DNA of 64,000 nt from Nymphaea colorata (GCF_008831285.2 NC_045142.1:2049001-2113000), one strand, 5' to 3'. Positions 25,801-38,127 are shown, counted from the stretch's first letter. Numbers and translations: made by a program. The notes: generated from the letters alone by a model not told the origin.

Positions 25801-27092
25801 CTCAATCTTTAACCTAAGAATACAAGAGCTTTAGCAGCAATGTTAAATAAACCCATAGAGGCTACTGATTCTTCCATAAACAAGTAATCCGACCTCAAAC
25901 ACTCAGCAACAACCACCAAGATTTCACAAAAAGACCAGAGAGTTCCACCTTCCTTGCACAAACTGTCTTAAGGTGCTCGAATGGACCAACAATCAACAGA
26001 AAAGAAATTTGCACGACCTGGATCACCGAGAAGAATCTACTAAAACCAAATCGATGATAGACTTATTGCACTTTTTCTCCAAATTCAGCTTGTGACATGT
26101 TCTATAACATCGACATATAATAAGAAACTAAAGGAAGACATAATGGAGATTATCCAATTGAATAAATAAATTACATAAGTCGCCAAGACAAGTAAATACA
26201 ACAGATAAGCAGGGGAAAACATGCTCAAAAAACACAAAAGGTATTAGGGCGACGGTATAAACATGTACAGAAGCGAAAGATGTAAAGAAACAAATGAACA
26301 ACAACATGCACAAGAAGCACAATAGCAATTAAGCCAACAGAAAACCCAAAATCGAAAGCAATCAACTACGAGAAAAAGATAAAACTAACCATAAGATGAC
26401 GAAGAAACATCAAAAATTGAACTCGAACTTGAAGCAGAAAGCACACAAACGCTATTGCGGTTGCAGACACATCACGATAATAACTTGTGATTTGGAAGCA
26501 TGAGAAAATCAAACCAGATAAGCGCCAAATTCTCAAGCACGACGAAGGCAAGAGGGAAATGGGCAAAAACCTGCGAGAGCAGCTGTGACTGCAAATTGGT
26601 GAACTGCGTAGCTTGCCCGGGGAGCATCGGAAGGTGGCCGGCCTGGCTGATCAGCGCGGACCGCGAAAGGGTCCCGCCCGCCTGCTGCTGGATGTGCGGG
26701 CTGAAGTTCATGCCCATGGCCTGCTGCTGGGCGTAGATCGCCGGCCTCATCGAGTACTGAGCGGGGTTTATCCGCGACATCGCTGAAGACGTTCTCTGGA
26801 GGTGTGCTCCGGCGGCCTGCTGCGACGCCAAGCCCTGCTGGACCTGGAATGCCTGGGACGGAAGCATCTGCTGTTGGTGCTGGGTCGGTTCGGAGGGGGT
26901 TCCGGGCAGTTGACCCTGCGCGAGGAGAAGTTGACCCTGGTTGATTGGCATCTGCTGCTGCTGTTGGGCGGTATTTTCCATCGTCGGGGCTGGAGAAGCA
27001 GTGGTGGCGGTACCGGCGCCGGTGCCGGTGGTGGCGCCGGCCGGAATGAGAGGAGGGTTTAGAGAACTGTTGGAAGGCGTACTCTCGTCCAT
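13886..27092 (-). CDS. TFIID/SAGA subunit TAF12 (EER4-type), eight coding exons, 558 aa
   Basis: Coding exons on the minus strand: 27092-26571, 25277-25059, 19331-18816, 16623-16549, 15816-15738, 15003-14939, 14177-14142, 14050-13886. All introns are GT-AG and phases close. The N-terminal ~400 residues are low-complexity Gln/Pro/Ser/Met (runs of QQQQQ), as in plant TAF12. The C-terminal histone fold (about residues 411-480) starts at [20 protein letters not shown], continues through [12 protein letters not shown] and ends with [10 protein letters not shown], followed by [12 protein letters not shown]12 pairs with TAF4 in TFIID and with ADA1 in SAGA as an H2B-like/H2A-like dimer in the nucleus; Arabidopsis EER4/TAF12b affects ethylene and cytokinin responses. 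The length is close to the smaller Arabidopsis paralogue. The start ATG at 27092 opens MDESTPSN. Intron 2 carries a Copia element and a MITE, intron 5 another MITE; none disrupts an exon. Confidence 0.93.
15320..15657. mobile_element. hAT-like MITE, CTATGTCACACGG family, in TAF12 intron 5
   Basis: 338 bp with terminal inverted repeats CTATGTCACACGG and CCGTGTGACATAG. It is flanked by a perfect 8-bp target duplication TTCTAGAC at 15312-15319 and 15658-15665. Subterminal regions are rich in GGACACGG/CCGTGTCC motifs, and the middle is AT-rich. An 8-bp duplication points to the hAT superfamily; there is no coding capacity. The intron boundaries (15737 and 15004) are untouched. Confidence 0.85.
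17883..18047. repeat. Imperfect tandem duplication in TAF12 intron 3, period 84 bp
   Basis: Both units begin GATTTCTG and share GCAGGTTGATAGACATGG near the end. They differ mostly in the central AT-rich part, so the duplication is not recent. Confidence 0.8.
19674..19810 (+). repeat. Truncated 5' LTR of the Copia element
   Basis: Matches the first ~135 bp of the 3' LTR; similarity breaks down after CTAAGGGTAG. Confidence 0.85.
19940..23310 (+). pseudogene. Copia gag-pol remnant with stops and frameshifts
   Basis: A gag CCHC zinc knuckle (C-x2-C-x4-H-x4-C) lies at 19968-20009, just after the deletion point. The protease active site DSGA is near 20271. The integrase zinc-binding segment begins with WHQRLGH near 20647, and the core carries DSGGEY near 21000 and the QNGVTER segment near 21095. 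Reverse transcriptase shows the [16 protein letters not shown] segment near 22263, [12 protein letters not shown] near 22350 and YADD at 22495-22506. The RNase H part spans about 22950-23300. Several in-frame stops (for example near 20549, 21227, 22025 and 22551) and frame changes break the polyprotein. No functional product is expected, and mobilisation would need another element's proteins. Confidence 0.92.
23446..23764 (+). repeat. 3' LTR of the Copia element
   Basis: Begins TGTTAAAG right after the polypurine tract. The end is either ...TTTAATA at 23760, next to an AACAC repeat, or ...AATAAACA at 23764, which would give the usual TG...CA ends and TGTT/AACA symmetry. Confidence 0.85.
24298..25032. 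mobile_element. Non-autonomous element with GTATCGTA subterminal repeats in TAF12 intron 2
   Basis: About 735 bp flanked by an 11-bp direct repeat CATAAACCAAT at 24287-24297 and 25033-25043. Ends are imperfect inverted repeats rich in GTATCGTA/GATACACC motifs. A 9-11 bp target duplication fits Mutator-like elements better than hAT (inference). The centre (about 24560-24830) is not repetitive and could be captured sequence. The right target duplication ends 15 bp from the exon-2 donor of TAF12 (exon end 25059). Confidence 0.7.
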
Positions 27093-27345
27093 CGGATTGG
27101 CTTCGCCGATGGAGATCTATCACATGGAGGCGAGCGAATGACCCTGCTCAGGCAAAGAGAGAGAGGGGCGACAGAAGTGCAGAATGAGCGCTTTTCTTCC
27201 GATCATTCGTCGGGACAAAATTCACAGATTTCACGATATTCGGAGTTCTCCAAACGTGAACCATGTAAGGAAGGTCGAGTTCTCAAGGGAGGGAGAAGTC
27301 ACCCCACAAGGACACGCCAACTGAGCTCGTGTCGCTGACTATGCC
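27093..27345 (-). promoter_or_regulatory. TAF12 5' leader and proximal promoter
   Basis: A moderately GC-rich stretch directly upstream of the TAF12 ATG, with GAGA-type motifs. No TATA box or TSS can be fixed. Confidence 0.35.
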
Positions 27346-28254
27346 TCCAGATGCAATTAGGTTTAAGAACGTTGCATCAAAAATACTATTTATCTCCGAA
27401 ATTTACAAAAAAAAAAAAATCAACTTATAACTTTCTTAAATTTTAATTTAAATAATTTTAAAGTTCGTAAATTGAACTTTTATATAATATTTTTATATAA
27501 TATGTATACTGAAAGAGGAAGAAAAAATGCCTAAGTGCTAAACTCTTGGGTGTTTGACTGTAATTAAAAATATCCTCATTGATGATTAAGATAATAAGAC
27601 AGCAAAACATTTTAACTACTTAACATTATTTTATATATTTTCTCCGTTTTCCGTTCAACTTCAATGTAAATACTTTTTATGACATGTAAATTTAACATTC
27701 ATTGAAAAGCATGTTCATTTTTACGCTACTTTTTGAGACAGATTTATAAGACACTATGTTAATTTGTTTGTTGTCGGACACCATGTTCCATTGTGGTTAT
27801 TGATTTTACTGTAATCGGTCATACTTTTGAGAAGTAAGGTTTTACTCTTATTAGGGTTTAATCTTATGAGCGCTTAACGTTAAAAAACTTTTCCTTGTCA
27901 TTAGCAAAAACAATGTAGTAATAATAGAGATGATAAAGCTGTAGCATCCATTTATGAAGCTAAAAATTAAAGAAAATAAGCACAAAGATTTAGTTTTCTA
28001 ATTAAATGTGTCAACATTATCATTGCAACTTATTTTTTTAATGTTTATTTGTGTGGGAAACAGCTTTTTTGGTGTAAAATTCGTAAGGTCATGCACTTTC
28101 TTGACTGCTTTGGTTCTACTTAGGTCCTGTGCTTGTGACGTAGTTTGTAGTTCAACGGAGTAATGCTGAAATATAAAAGCGACCACAAAATTCAAACCTC
28201 AAACCCCGTTCTACCTCTTGTACCAATGAAGGGCAACAGAGATTGTAATTGATA

Positions 28255-28520
28255 TGGCGGTTTTTTTTACTAACAAAAGAAAATTTCGTCATAAATTTTC
28301 AGTTTTGACTGATGAGAATGTCCTATCCCTGAGTATTGCGAAACATTATACTGACGCTAAGAAACTTTCGTCACTATTGATCGTTTCCATTCACCGTCAG
28401 TGTTAGTTGAAGATTTACTGATGGTTTGTGTTGACCGTCAGTGCTAGCTAAAGTACCAACGGCCCGTGGGGGCCGTCAAAGGAAATTGATGAGGTCATCA
28501 CGTCGTTGATTATTTGTAAT
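28255..28520. mobile_element. Possible CACTA-like fragment
   Basis: Several GACCGTCAGTGCTAG / CACCGTCAGTGTTAG repeats and an ACGGCC palindrome, near a TACTAACAAAAGAAAA sequence, resemble the subterminal repeats of CACTA transposons. No clean ends or 3-bp duplication were found, so this is tentative. Confidence 0.25.
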
Positions 28521-29139
28521 TTAAAAAAAAAAAAAGTTGTTTGTATATGTTGAACTTGGTTAATGGAGATTGGATCATGCAAAGGGGATCCAACATACAA
28601 GCTCTTTAACAACGGAAGTAATAAACGGAAGTAATAACATATTGTTTCATGTATCTGCCAACATAGTGTTTTACAAATCTACTACGAAGTGTTTGATATA
28701 ACCAAAATTGTGAAATTTTAGAATCAAAATGCTCATTTTTTATACATTGAAATTGTTAAACAAATAGGGTATTTTGTTTTCAGAATTAAAAAAACTAAAA
28801 CTTAGAATTTTGATTTCATTCTAGTTTGAAGAGGAATTATAAATATGGAATTTTTTTCGTTCTTGAATCAAAATGTCAAACCATCAAACGTCTCCTTATG
28901 TATAAAGCTTGATATTATTGTTTGGGTTGCCAAATGACTCCATCGGATCTTAATTGATTTGAAGCAGTGCATGTCACCAATTCAATGATAATTGTGGTCC
29001 ACATCTGGTTGTTAGTTCTAATTTGTGTTTAGTTAGGCATGGGGGAACGGTGAGGGCTTCCGCTCTAACAATAAGATGAAGTGCTCATCCTGCTCACCCG
29101 AAAAAAATATAATATTTAGTTTGCATAGATCATTAAGGA

Positions 29140-29220
29140 AAACGAAGAGCGAGTTTCGAACCCATCACTCTCTTGGCACATATGTGACATTTGGTTCTAA
29201 GCTATCTACAGTGAATAACA
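29140..29220 (-). repeat. Degenerate SINE-like tRNA head (minus strand)
   Basis: Minus strand: box-A-like TAGATAGCTTAGAACC, then GTGATGGGTTCGAAACTC as a box-B-like element. It fits a tRNA-derived SINE; no ends are defined. Confidence 0.3.
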
Positions 29221-30142
29221 TCTATATTTGTTTTTTTTCTTAAATAAATTACTTGGAAACTCTTTATTTTGAGCAAATAATGTTGAATATTTAAAGTAGA
29301 AATAAGGCCCTCAACTTTTGATATAAATTACTGAATAACTGTCTACTAAAAAAAAAAAGTTAAATGTTTGATATGAAATTATAATAATACTTTTCATAAA
29401 CAAACATTTCTCCTTTGAGCAACCAAAGATAGTTTTATCAACAAGAAGAGTATTTATGTTATTTTCTATTAAAAATGAAAGTAGTTTATGGATAAGTAAT
29501 TTCTAGGGAATTTCCCTCAAAAAGTTAGTTCATATTCTTCTGCCGTCCCTTTTGGACCTGTTAATTGAGTGGATCTGGGTCCGATATCCCATTGACTCAA
29601 ATTTGTTTATCACTAACAATGACTTGGAAGCTGAATTTGCCTGCAAATTAGAATGGGATTTGGATTAGAAATGGAACCGGTTAGTAAGTGGCCAAGAAAT
29701 AAGCCAGTATGCAAAAAAAGCGAACATATGCTCTAAATAAATGCTTTATGGACTATTAATTTGTGTTTTGGATTGATTTTTTGAAAAGGATGGAGCTGCT
29801 GTTCTGTACTCAAATTTGGATCTGCATCCAAATTTGGTTCGTTCATCATGGCAATACGATAAAACCCCACTTCTGGATCGAACCAACAGCGGAGCCAGGA
29901 TTTTTTGGCTGAATCGAACTAGCGCCAGCGACCAAAGTCTAGTGTAGACACCACATGTAATTTTTTAGTCATCGCATAATATCGAGTGATCATGATGAAA
30001 TCGGTCTTCGCAGCGGCCTACACAAGCCCATATGTAGCTCTGGCGCTATGCTTCTTAATCGAACCCCACATTCTATTGTCCATATTCATACTAGAACCTT
30101 CCTTTGAAAACAAAGTGAAGAAAGTCCCCATTCCCCACCATG

Positions 30143-30375
30143 AAGGCTGGGCACCGGGCCAGGCTACCGGCAAGTACCCGGTACCCGATCTGATTCGGGC
30201 TCAGGCCCAAACCCGAATAAAAGGGCATTGGGCCGGCCTGATTGGGCCTGATAAGCCTGATTGGACCCAATATTTTTATATTTTTTAATTTAATCGGACT
30301 GGGCTCAGACTCAGGTTTTAATGGTCGGGCCAGGCCCGAATTTCGGGTGTTGGGCTGGCCCGATGCTTAGGCTTA
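30143..30375. mobile_element. GGGCC-rich MITE
   Basis: Left end GGCTGGGCACCGGGCC is mirrored by GGCCCGATGCTTAGGC on the right. Between them are many CCCGAAT/CGGGCC motifs and a short AT core. It is related in composition to the copy at 41724-41966. No convincing target duplication was seen. Confidence 0.5.
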
Positions 30376-31040
30376 CCCACTTTTATTATCATAGTTTGTG
30401 TTGATTACTGACCTGGATAAACTTTAACCTGAACCCATTTAATCTAAAGTCCTCTAAAGTTTGTTTGATTACCGTGGATCTCAAAATGTGAGAACACCTT
30501 GCTCTCCTCGTTCTTCCTTTGGGCATTTGGTATGCTTTTTTTGTGTTTGGAACACCCTGTTCTTTACCAAAAGCCCTCCAAAGACACCTAATTTTCTTGT
30601 CCCTTTGTTGCACTATGACTATAATTTAGATCTTCACCTTTTGATATTCCATAGTTACTAGTGAATGAAAAGGACATGAAATAAATAAGTAATCAAATGT
30701 TAATTTTAGGAAATACTATATTGTGATAGACAATTAGACTCAGAACCCAAATTACTTCAACCACTTTCCCAATTAAAACTTTCTATTTTACAATGAAAAT
30801 GATGCTTTTTTTTATTAGGGGAGAAAAACAAATATATATAAAAACAATCATTTTCTAAAAAGCTCACTATTAAATGCACTTTGTTTTCTTTGTATAGTGG
30901 CTTTGATTGCAAAATGGTGTCCTAGGCAAGATTCACATGCACTTATTATATACTTATCGTCTCTCACTTAAAAATGATAATCAGTATAAAAGGAACTGGG
31001 AGCAACATAACAAGTTTTTAGAACAAGAGAAGTATGTTTT

Positions 31041-31432
31041 CTGATGTCAATTGATCGGATTTGAGTTGAATATCCGAGCAAATTGCTTTATAAAAGTTGG
31101 ACATGGGTAGGATCGGATTCAGCTTTAAGAAATGATATCCAATTGGATTCAGATTCAGTTTTAAATAAATATCCTATGGAATTTGTATTTGTATTCAAAT
31201 TCAAATAAATATTCTACATCTACAATCTATATATTTCAAAAGTGGTTCGTATTCCAATATGTATTTAAAAATTGGATTTTAAGATGTGGGTGTACAAATA
31301 AAAATCCGATTCAGATTGTTAATTTAAAAATCAGATTTGGATGTGCTATAGATTTTTCTTCATTCGAATTTGAATACAATTATATGACGTCATGTTACAT
31401 TCGAATTGAAATCCAATCCATTGACATCCCTA
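31041..31432. mobile_element. MITE with GATGTCAATNGAT-type inverted ends
   Basis: Left end TGATGTCAATTGATCGGATT and the reverse complement of the right end (GGGATGTCAATGGATTGGAT) match at most positions. The interior repeats GGATTCAGATT and AAATTCAAAT motifs. No coding capacity. The target duplication is not clear. Confidence 0.55.
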
Positions 31433-33929
31433 CCTAGTGAATTAGCTTTCATGTTCTACCCGAAAGAGTTGCGCCATTTATACGATGGTCGAAAAGGCCG
31501 ACACGAGAGCGACCGGATCCGTCTCCGATCCGACATCAATCTACTGATGCAATCAATGGTGAAGATGAATGTCATGGATGGTTTTGACAGAAAAGAAGAC
31601 ATGTTTGAACATATCACCTGATCGATGCCGGGAGGGAGAGGGACATGGGTTAGGTTTGCTTGGTTCTGTTGTACACTAGCAATTAAGAGTGTGCCGAAAA
31701 TTGCCCCAGTTTGTATCACATTGAAGAGCATCATCCCATGTCAATGTCTGCGTTAGGTTCAACACAAAACTCATAATGATGTATGAAATGTTATGAATCT
31801 TGATTAGGGCATCATAATCTTACCATTTTTGTGGGATTGCATTCGCCACAATAACTTATTAGTGCATGTCTGATGTCTCCCATTTCAAGAATGGTACTTC
31901 TTTTACCAGAAAAATAAGTCACACGGCAAGAATATCAACTCTGATTTACTGATTTTTAGCAAGTTAATTAAGAAGAAGAAGCATGATAATTGCCCAATTC
32001 GATCGTCTCAGAAAAGAAGCTTTTGGAGAATTGAATCTTGATATGGGTTGTTATTTTTACCACATATATCATAATTTTCATGATTCTTTTCCTTAGCTAC
32101 GGTTGATCTCTTCTTGATTTGACTTTAATATCTACTTATTTTGTATATTTTTTGTTTTTATTTATTTTTAAATTATTATTTTGTGTTTCTTTTTTTACAA
32201 AATCATGCTTCGTTCCATCTTTCTATCGACACAAGGAAATAACTTTTCAAGAGATAAACAAAAGCAAAACTTATTTAAAAGTATCAATATCGTGAGAAAT
32301 GGTAATCTACGCGGCGTTAAATTCGGAAAGCAAGGAAAATCTTGACACCAACGCTGGAGTTAAAGAGGTCTACCGTGACATTATAACTTTTTTTTTAATC
32401 ATCTTACAATGTTAACAGGAAAAAAAAAATGGCCTCTTTTATTCACTACAGTATATAAAATATGTATTTCAAGGTAATTTTATGAGTGTTATGGCCCGTA
32501 AAAAAATGTCTGTGTTATGAGCTGTAAATGACCGAAATACCCATACTAATAGAATAAAAGACCTCACTCACTATAAGTGCAGAATTGAAACTACCCCTTT
32601 ATTTCTAAATTATAAAATTACAAAAATGCCCTTCCAATAAAATGTGATGCAAGAAAGTTTTCTATGTTAAGGATGAATACATGGCATGTTTTTACCTCGG
32701 TTTCCTTTTAAGAGGGCATTTGACTGTCTTGAATTTTGATTCTAGAATTAAAATTTTACAAACAAAATCCTACTTTAAACTCTAATTGGAATGAAAATTC
32801 CAATTCTAATTTCTTTTTACGTTTGATAGTTTAGAAATTTAATTGAAATGGATGCATTTGATTAAACAAGATTTGTAATTTTAAATTGATGAATTAAAAA
32901 ACCTTCATTATATGTGTCATGAAGAGATGAAAAAAAAAAAAATCTAAAGTTCTAGAATTATGAGTCCACCTCTTAAGGTAGAATCACTGTATTACGATTA
33001 TGATTAAAAAATTGTTTTGCCTCTAAAATTTGTTTGCTAGCGTCATCTAAATACTACCTTACTTTTCTACATTTCATGTAAATATGCAAACCATTAGTCG
33101 GCTCTTGGATCTCATCTCCATAGATTTGATACTGACTTCCCCTTGTGGTGGGACCTAAAATCTCTTGACAAGCCTAATGGATCCAGATCCATCCTGGACA
33201 ATGTTTATTAGAATCTCTTTTAAATATTTTTAAAATAAAAAATTTAATATTTTTTTAATATTTTTTTAAAATTTAAAATAAACATCAAATCAACTTTCTC
33301 AATGACAGCATGACTCCAACAAAATAATCAACAGTTCTTTCCTTGAGATATAGACGGCCAACAAGTAGGGTGGCTTTCATTGTGGGCCCCACGCCCTAAA
33401 CTAGGGATGCTGTGGTCCAATATGACAGGTCTAACCCCCATTTGCGTCCACGCCAGTTGCTCGGCATAATTTTTCACATTAACCATCATTAATTCGCCTT
33501 TATTGAGCCGCCCGTCAGCATCTTTTCAAAAATTACTCGGAGCTGTACGTTGCGGGGGTTAAATTCGTGGCCTTAATTAGAGAGCTTTTTATTTTCACCT
33601 TTTCGTTGTTTGATCTTTTTGACAGATGGTAACAGCGATTGCGATTTTCCTCTTTGGGGAATTGAACAGGAAACTCCTTCACTGTGACATTTATTTACTA
33701 AGACAGTGAAAGGCTTTCAATCCATCAATCACATTGTTTTTAGCTTCTTTTTCCCCTGGGTTAAAATGAAGTAGTATTTGAAGTTGATTCATTGGTTGAT
33801 AGGAGAGTGCCATCTGTTACAAGTTGTTCTTTTCTTTTTAAAAGTTTTTAATTTTAATTTTGTTTATATTTTATTCATTAAAGTATTAAAAAATCACTAT
33901 AATAATAACGTCACTTCAAGAACTGTAAC

Positions 33930-33995
33930 ATAACTAGCCGAGTAGATAAACACATAAAATATATGTCGCATGTTCGATTTTCATGAGTGTTATTT
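33930..33995 (+). repeat. Degenerate SINE-like tRNA head
   Basis: ACTAGCCGAGTAGATAAACAC (box-A-like) followed by GTTCGATTTTC (box-B-like) about 20 bases later resembles tRNA-derived plant SINEs. Body and tail were not resolved. Confidence 0.4.
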
Positions 33996-35057
33996 TTTTA
34001 AACTATAAAAAGTGAGATCGCGACACTCAACTATCTTACTCAGATCTAAACCCTAAAACTCGGAAAACTCCGAAGACTAGAGGGTTATTCGGGCCTCATT
34101 TTGAGCGATGGGATAACTTCTTGCTTACTCGAAATATAATAATTACTGTTTAAGTGATTTTTTTTAAAACATTAATTTGTGATATACAAGCTGTTAGGGG
34201 CAGGCGGGTTTCAAAAATAAACTGGAAATTAAATGCTATCCAGAAACTTCCCTACTCACCATATTGAGTATTTTGTCGTAACTCAAAACCAAAGTTGATG
34301 CATGGAAAGGAAAATGATTGACTGAGACATATATATCCAAATATATGTATCTTTTGGACATGGATTTGACACAAAGGAAGTTGATAGTTTCTTTCTAGTC
34401 TCATATACATATGCATATTTAACTATGTCGATTGTTTCAAGTTAACTTTAACTGTTAATGAGGTTGAGATGTCCTCAAAAGAGAAAAACATTCTTTTTCC
34501 TTCAAAATAGTGTTAAAATATATAATTATTGATTTTTTTCAAGTAAAGACATTGTAATCACATATTAATAGTTGGGGAAAATAAATAAAATTCCATTTAA
34601 AAGAACTCTCTTGGCATTAAAGTCCCATCACACCTCACCTCAGTGTCTCATCATCCACACTTTCTTGCACATATTCTTTTTATAATAATTATTATTCTTC
34701 TTCTCATTCTTCTTTCTCTCTCTAATTGAGTAAAAAGTCTTAAATTCATTCGCTGTTATTGATTCTTCCTTATTGCATCTATGCATCCAATGCGTTGGAT
34801 TTAATGGAGCACATGTATTATTTAATCATCGAGCTAGCAATTATGATTTCTGCATCAAAACACGTTCAGGATTTATGTTGAAGCACTAAAAATTAAAGAA
34901 TAAGATTTTGTTACTGTTGTCAAACAACCCAAGTGTGTAATAAAGGAATTCAAAATCAAATTACCAACTTCATGATCTCAATCCAAAAGCATCGACTTGA
35001 AATCAATTTTTCATGTGAAATTGATTTCACCACGAGTTCGCAAAGACAACATGAAAT

Positions 35058-35415
35058 TAGGGTTGTACAATGAGTTGAGCTAATTCGAGCTTGACTTGAA
35101 CTGAGTCGGCTAAGCTTGACTCATTTGTAAATAGTTGAGCTTGAGTTTAACTAGAACTCGAGCTTATAAATGAGTCGAGTTCGAGTTGCATGAACTCCAA
35201 GCTCGGTTTTTATTTTTTGTTATTTTCAAACTTAAAATCAAGAAAAAAAAAATTTGGGAAGTTTGTAAAAAAGCTTAAACGAGTCGAGCCCGTGCCTGGA
35301 CTCAGTCTAATGAATCGAGCTGACCATATGCAGCTCGACTCAAGCTCGAGCCAAGCAATATAGGTCGATTCGAGCTGACTGACCTCGAGCTTGATTCCGT
35401 TCATGTACAACCCTA
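35058..35415. mobile_element. hAT-like MITE, GAGCTCGAG family, copy 2 (complete)
   Basis: 358 bp starting TAGGGTTGTACA and ending TGTACAACCCTA, a perfect 12-bp inverted repeat. It is flanked by a perfect 8-bp target duplication CATGAAAT (35050-35057 and 35416-35423). The interior is dense in GAGCTTGA/GAGTCGAG motifs like copy 1 at 5212-5630. The TAGGG termini and 8-bp duplication indicate hAT. Confidence 0.88.
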
Positions 35416-35423
35416 CATGAAAT

Positions 35424-36082
35424 ACAATAACTTTATCCTCTAACCTACTGTAACATGTATTTGAAGAGAATTATTGCTCATCTAAGCCCATCACAAATGT
35501 GCCAAAAATCTACCAAATTTAATGGAGTCAACTGTGGCAATTGAGAAGAGTGCAATAAGTGAAGCCTTTTTGGGCTCCCAAACAATGATAAACATACATA
35601 ATTATTGCATTGATGTGCATTGTTGTGCTTGTGCTGGAGGAGAGCACATGCATGGCACCAAGAAGTGCAGGGGCACATGCAAGGGAAAGCAATGCTCAAT
35701 TTGCTGCCAATCAGCATTAACTGAAAGAAAGAAGACCAGTCGATGGCTCCGGCTTTGGTGGTAGGGCCGAAGGGCCCATGGGCCAATCCTAGATGTTGGA
35801 TGTTAAATCACAAATGGCATATCAGTGTAGGAAAAAATAGATTCAAAGGATTCGGCATCTCGGCGGGCCATAGATCATAGTTACCGACCTACGCAAAGCA
35901 GAAGAGGGAAGCAAACCGAATAAATACAAGAAAAGACTATTTGAACAAATAATATGTAGATGTTGTCATATAGTTAAAAATTAAAAATTCATTGTTAAAG
36001 ATACCAAAAACTATTACTAGAAGTACTGCAAAATGTTGTTACACTATAAGCTATCATTAATGTCTTCGTGTGTGTCTGTATG

Positions 36083-36117
<35 letters not shown>

Positions 36118-37084
36118 TGAGTGAATGGTGAACATTGGTATCCGATGTCGGTCTAATTTATGGATGGTTGATAGAAAAACAATGAAAATATGTTACTAAG
36201 ACTAGGTAATAAAAATAGATATCACTTTTTTTCCTTGTTTCTCTCTCAATTATTTATCACAATATATCATATGGTCTCATGAATGAGCTAGGTGACTTAG
36301 ATAACTCAGAATTATCATTTAATTTTTCGATACACACACACATATAGTATGTGAAAGGCGAGTTTTTAAAACGCATCTATGAAGTGAAAATAAATTACAT
36401 GAAAAGCAGGTTTCTCATTCTAAATTGAACTCGAGCTGCCTGCATTGTCTTGTACAAACTTAATTTGCAGTAGACTATGTCAAATGTGGCCAAAATAAAT
36501 AAATTAGTGACTTAAAAACACAAAACTAATTGAAATTGATGTTCTCAAGCCTCCAACTACCGAATTTCTTAAAAGTAAAGAACCATATTTGAATTTGATC
36601 AAGGATTTCATCAGCAAGCAACAGTCGGATCTCAAAGTTCAATATTGTATGTTTTCATGCAATGGACAAAGGTAAATATTCTTTTTAATGTTTACTTGGT
36701 AGAAACTACCTTCATCGCGCAACACCCAAAGCCATACACTTACCGTGGTTTAACAATCTAATGCAAAAAAAAGTCAGGCCCAATGTGTTGGCCTCAATGA
36801 ACTTGGCCCATTATAATGTGCATGGTTCGGTCTATGATTGGGCTGGGCTCCAACTCTGGGCCCATGCTCGGACCAACATTTCCATTGGTGTGCCGGATTA
36901 GCTGCCACCAAAGTCCCCATGTATCCCCAATAATGGATCCTGTGTTTGTACCTTTTCCATTGTTTTCTTCTTTTTGTGTAGTAGTAAGTATCCATTTATT
37001 ATTGAAAATCTTACATCGCTATAGAGTGAAAGTCTTCAAAAGAGACTCGACTTAAAAAAAAGGCTTTACTATGGAACTATACAA

Positions 37085-37133
<49 letters not shown>

Positions 37134-38120
37134 CCAAATTTAAAAAATATATATGCATCTCGTCACATCATAAAAACTTGAGAAAAGAGTTCATGTTAGC
37201 ATTTAAACGACTTCCTTCAAAGATATTGCATGGAAATGACTTGATTTTGTACCCCCTTGAACTTAGAGATCCCAATTGAAATTTATTTAAAGCAAGCTCT
37301 AAGATCTTTGCAATTTCATCTTCGATTTGAAGAAAGGCTTGGGGCACCTGGTTCGGCCACTTGGGTATGCAGCCAGTCGATGGTTCAAATCTCAAAAGGG
37401 AAATAAAAAAATGACCTTGAGGGTTTTATGCCGAGGGTGAGCGAGAAAGTCTTTTTCCAGACATAACACATTTGCAACGGAAATTTTATCTTACTGCTAG
37501 AAGTCTAATCAAATTAGCGCATAATTTTAGATATATAAGATTGCCCATTCTTCCACTAATGAACTGTGACAGAGATTCTTTCTCGTATCAATGGCCCACC
37601 ACCTTATTGCCATTTTTAAACCTGAACTTGCAATCTTAGTTACTAAGACGCCATGTCCAACCACGTGTTCGAAGCTGGTTGGATAGACTCGCACTTTCCA
37701 TAGAATCCTCTCAACCACTCAGGCTTTGTAAATTATTCACACAAGTCGACATATCCACATAGATAACGCGATATTTTCAAGATTTGAGTCTTATTGAAAG
37801 ATAGAAAGCATGCTGCGTTCTTCTTATGAGGCCGAGTCACGAAAATATCGTGCACCGGCGTTTTTCAAGGGCCGCTTTTAAAATATCGGAGGACGTGCCA
37901 CCGCCGAGAACAAGGGCAAATTAGTCAATTGTTTTTACAGTAACTAAATTTGTCAAATAGAACAAGGGCGAAAAAGCGGTGCGAATTTATCAACACGAGA
38001 AAGAGTAACAGAGAACAAGAAAATGACAAGAAACACAATCAAAGTGACTACCAAAAAAAAAAAAAGAAGAGAAAAGCCACCAAGAATTTGCTTGACGGAT
38101 ATGCCCTTGCGTTTTCGGTG
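35424..38120. other. Intergenic stretch without a supported gene
   Basis: A short Cys-rich plus-strand frame at 35522-35764 is unassigned. TA microsatellites lie at about 36088-36113 and 37087-37125. A SINE-like head lies at 37349-37400. GGCCCA-rich sequence at 36775-36870 may be another worn GGGCC-type MITE. Confidence 0.5.
37349..37400 (+). repeat. Degenerate SINE-like tRNA head
   Basis: GGTTCGGCCACTTGGGTATG (box-A-like) followed by GATGGTTCAAATCTC (box-B-like). Weak call. Confidence 0.3.
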
Positions 38121-38127
38121 AAAATCC

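Larger units (their letters stand above)
27346..35057. other. AT-rich intergenic stretch with repeat remnants
   Basis: No gene is supported. Remnants include a possible CACTA-like fragment at 28255-28520, a SINE-like head at 29140-29220, a GGGCC-rich MITE at 30143-30375, a GGATTTGGATT-type MITE at 31041-31432, and a SINE-like head at 33930-33995. The rest shows no structure I could interpret. Confidence 0.55.

Noticed and set aside
26533-27123. Second minus-strand frame over TAF12 exon 1
   Set aside because: Overlaps the real TAF12 frame; its His/Arg/Pro composition is a frame-shifted reading of the Gln-rich exon.
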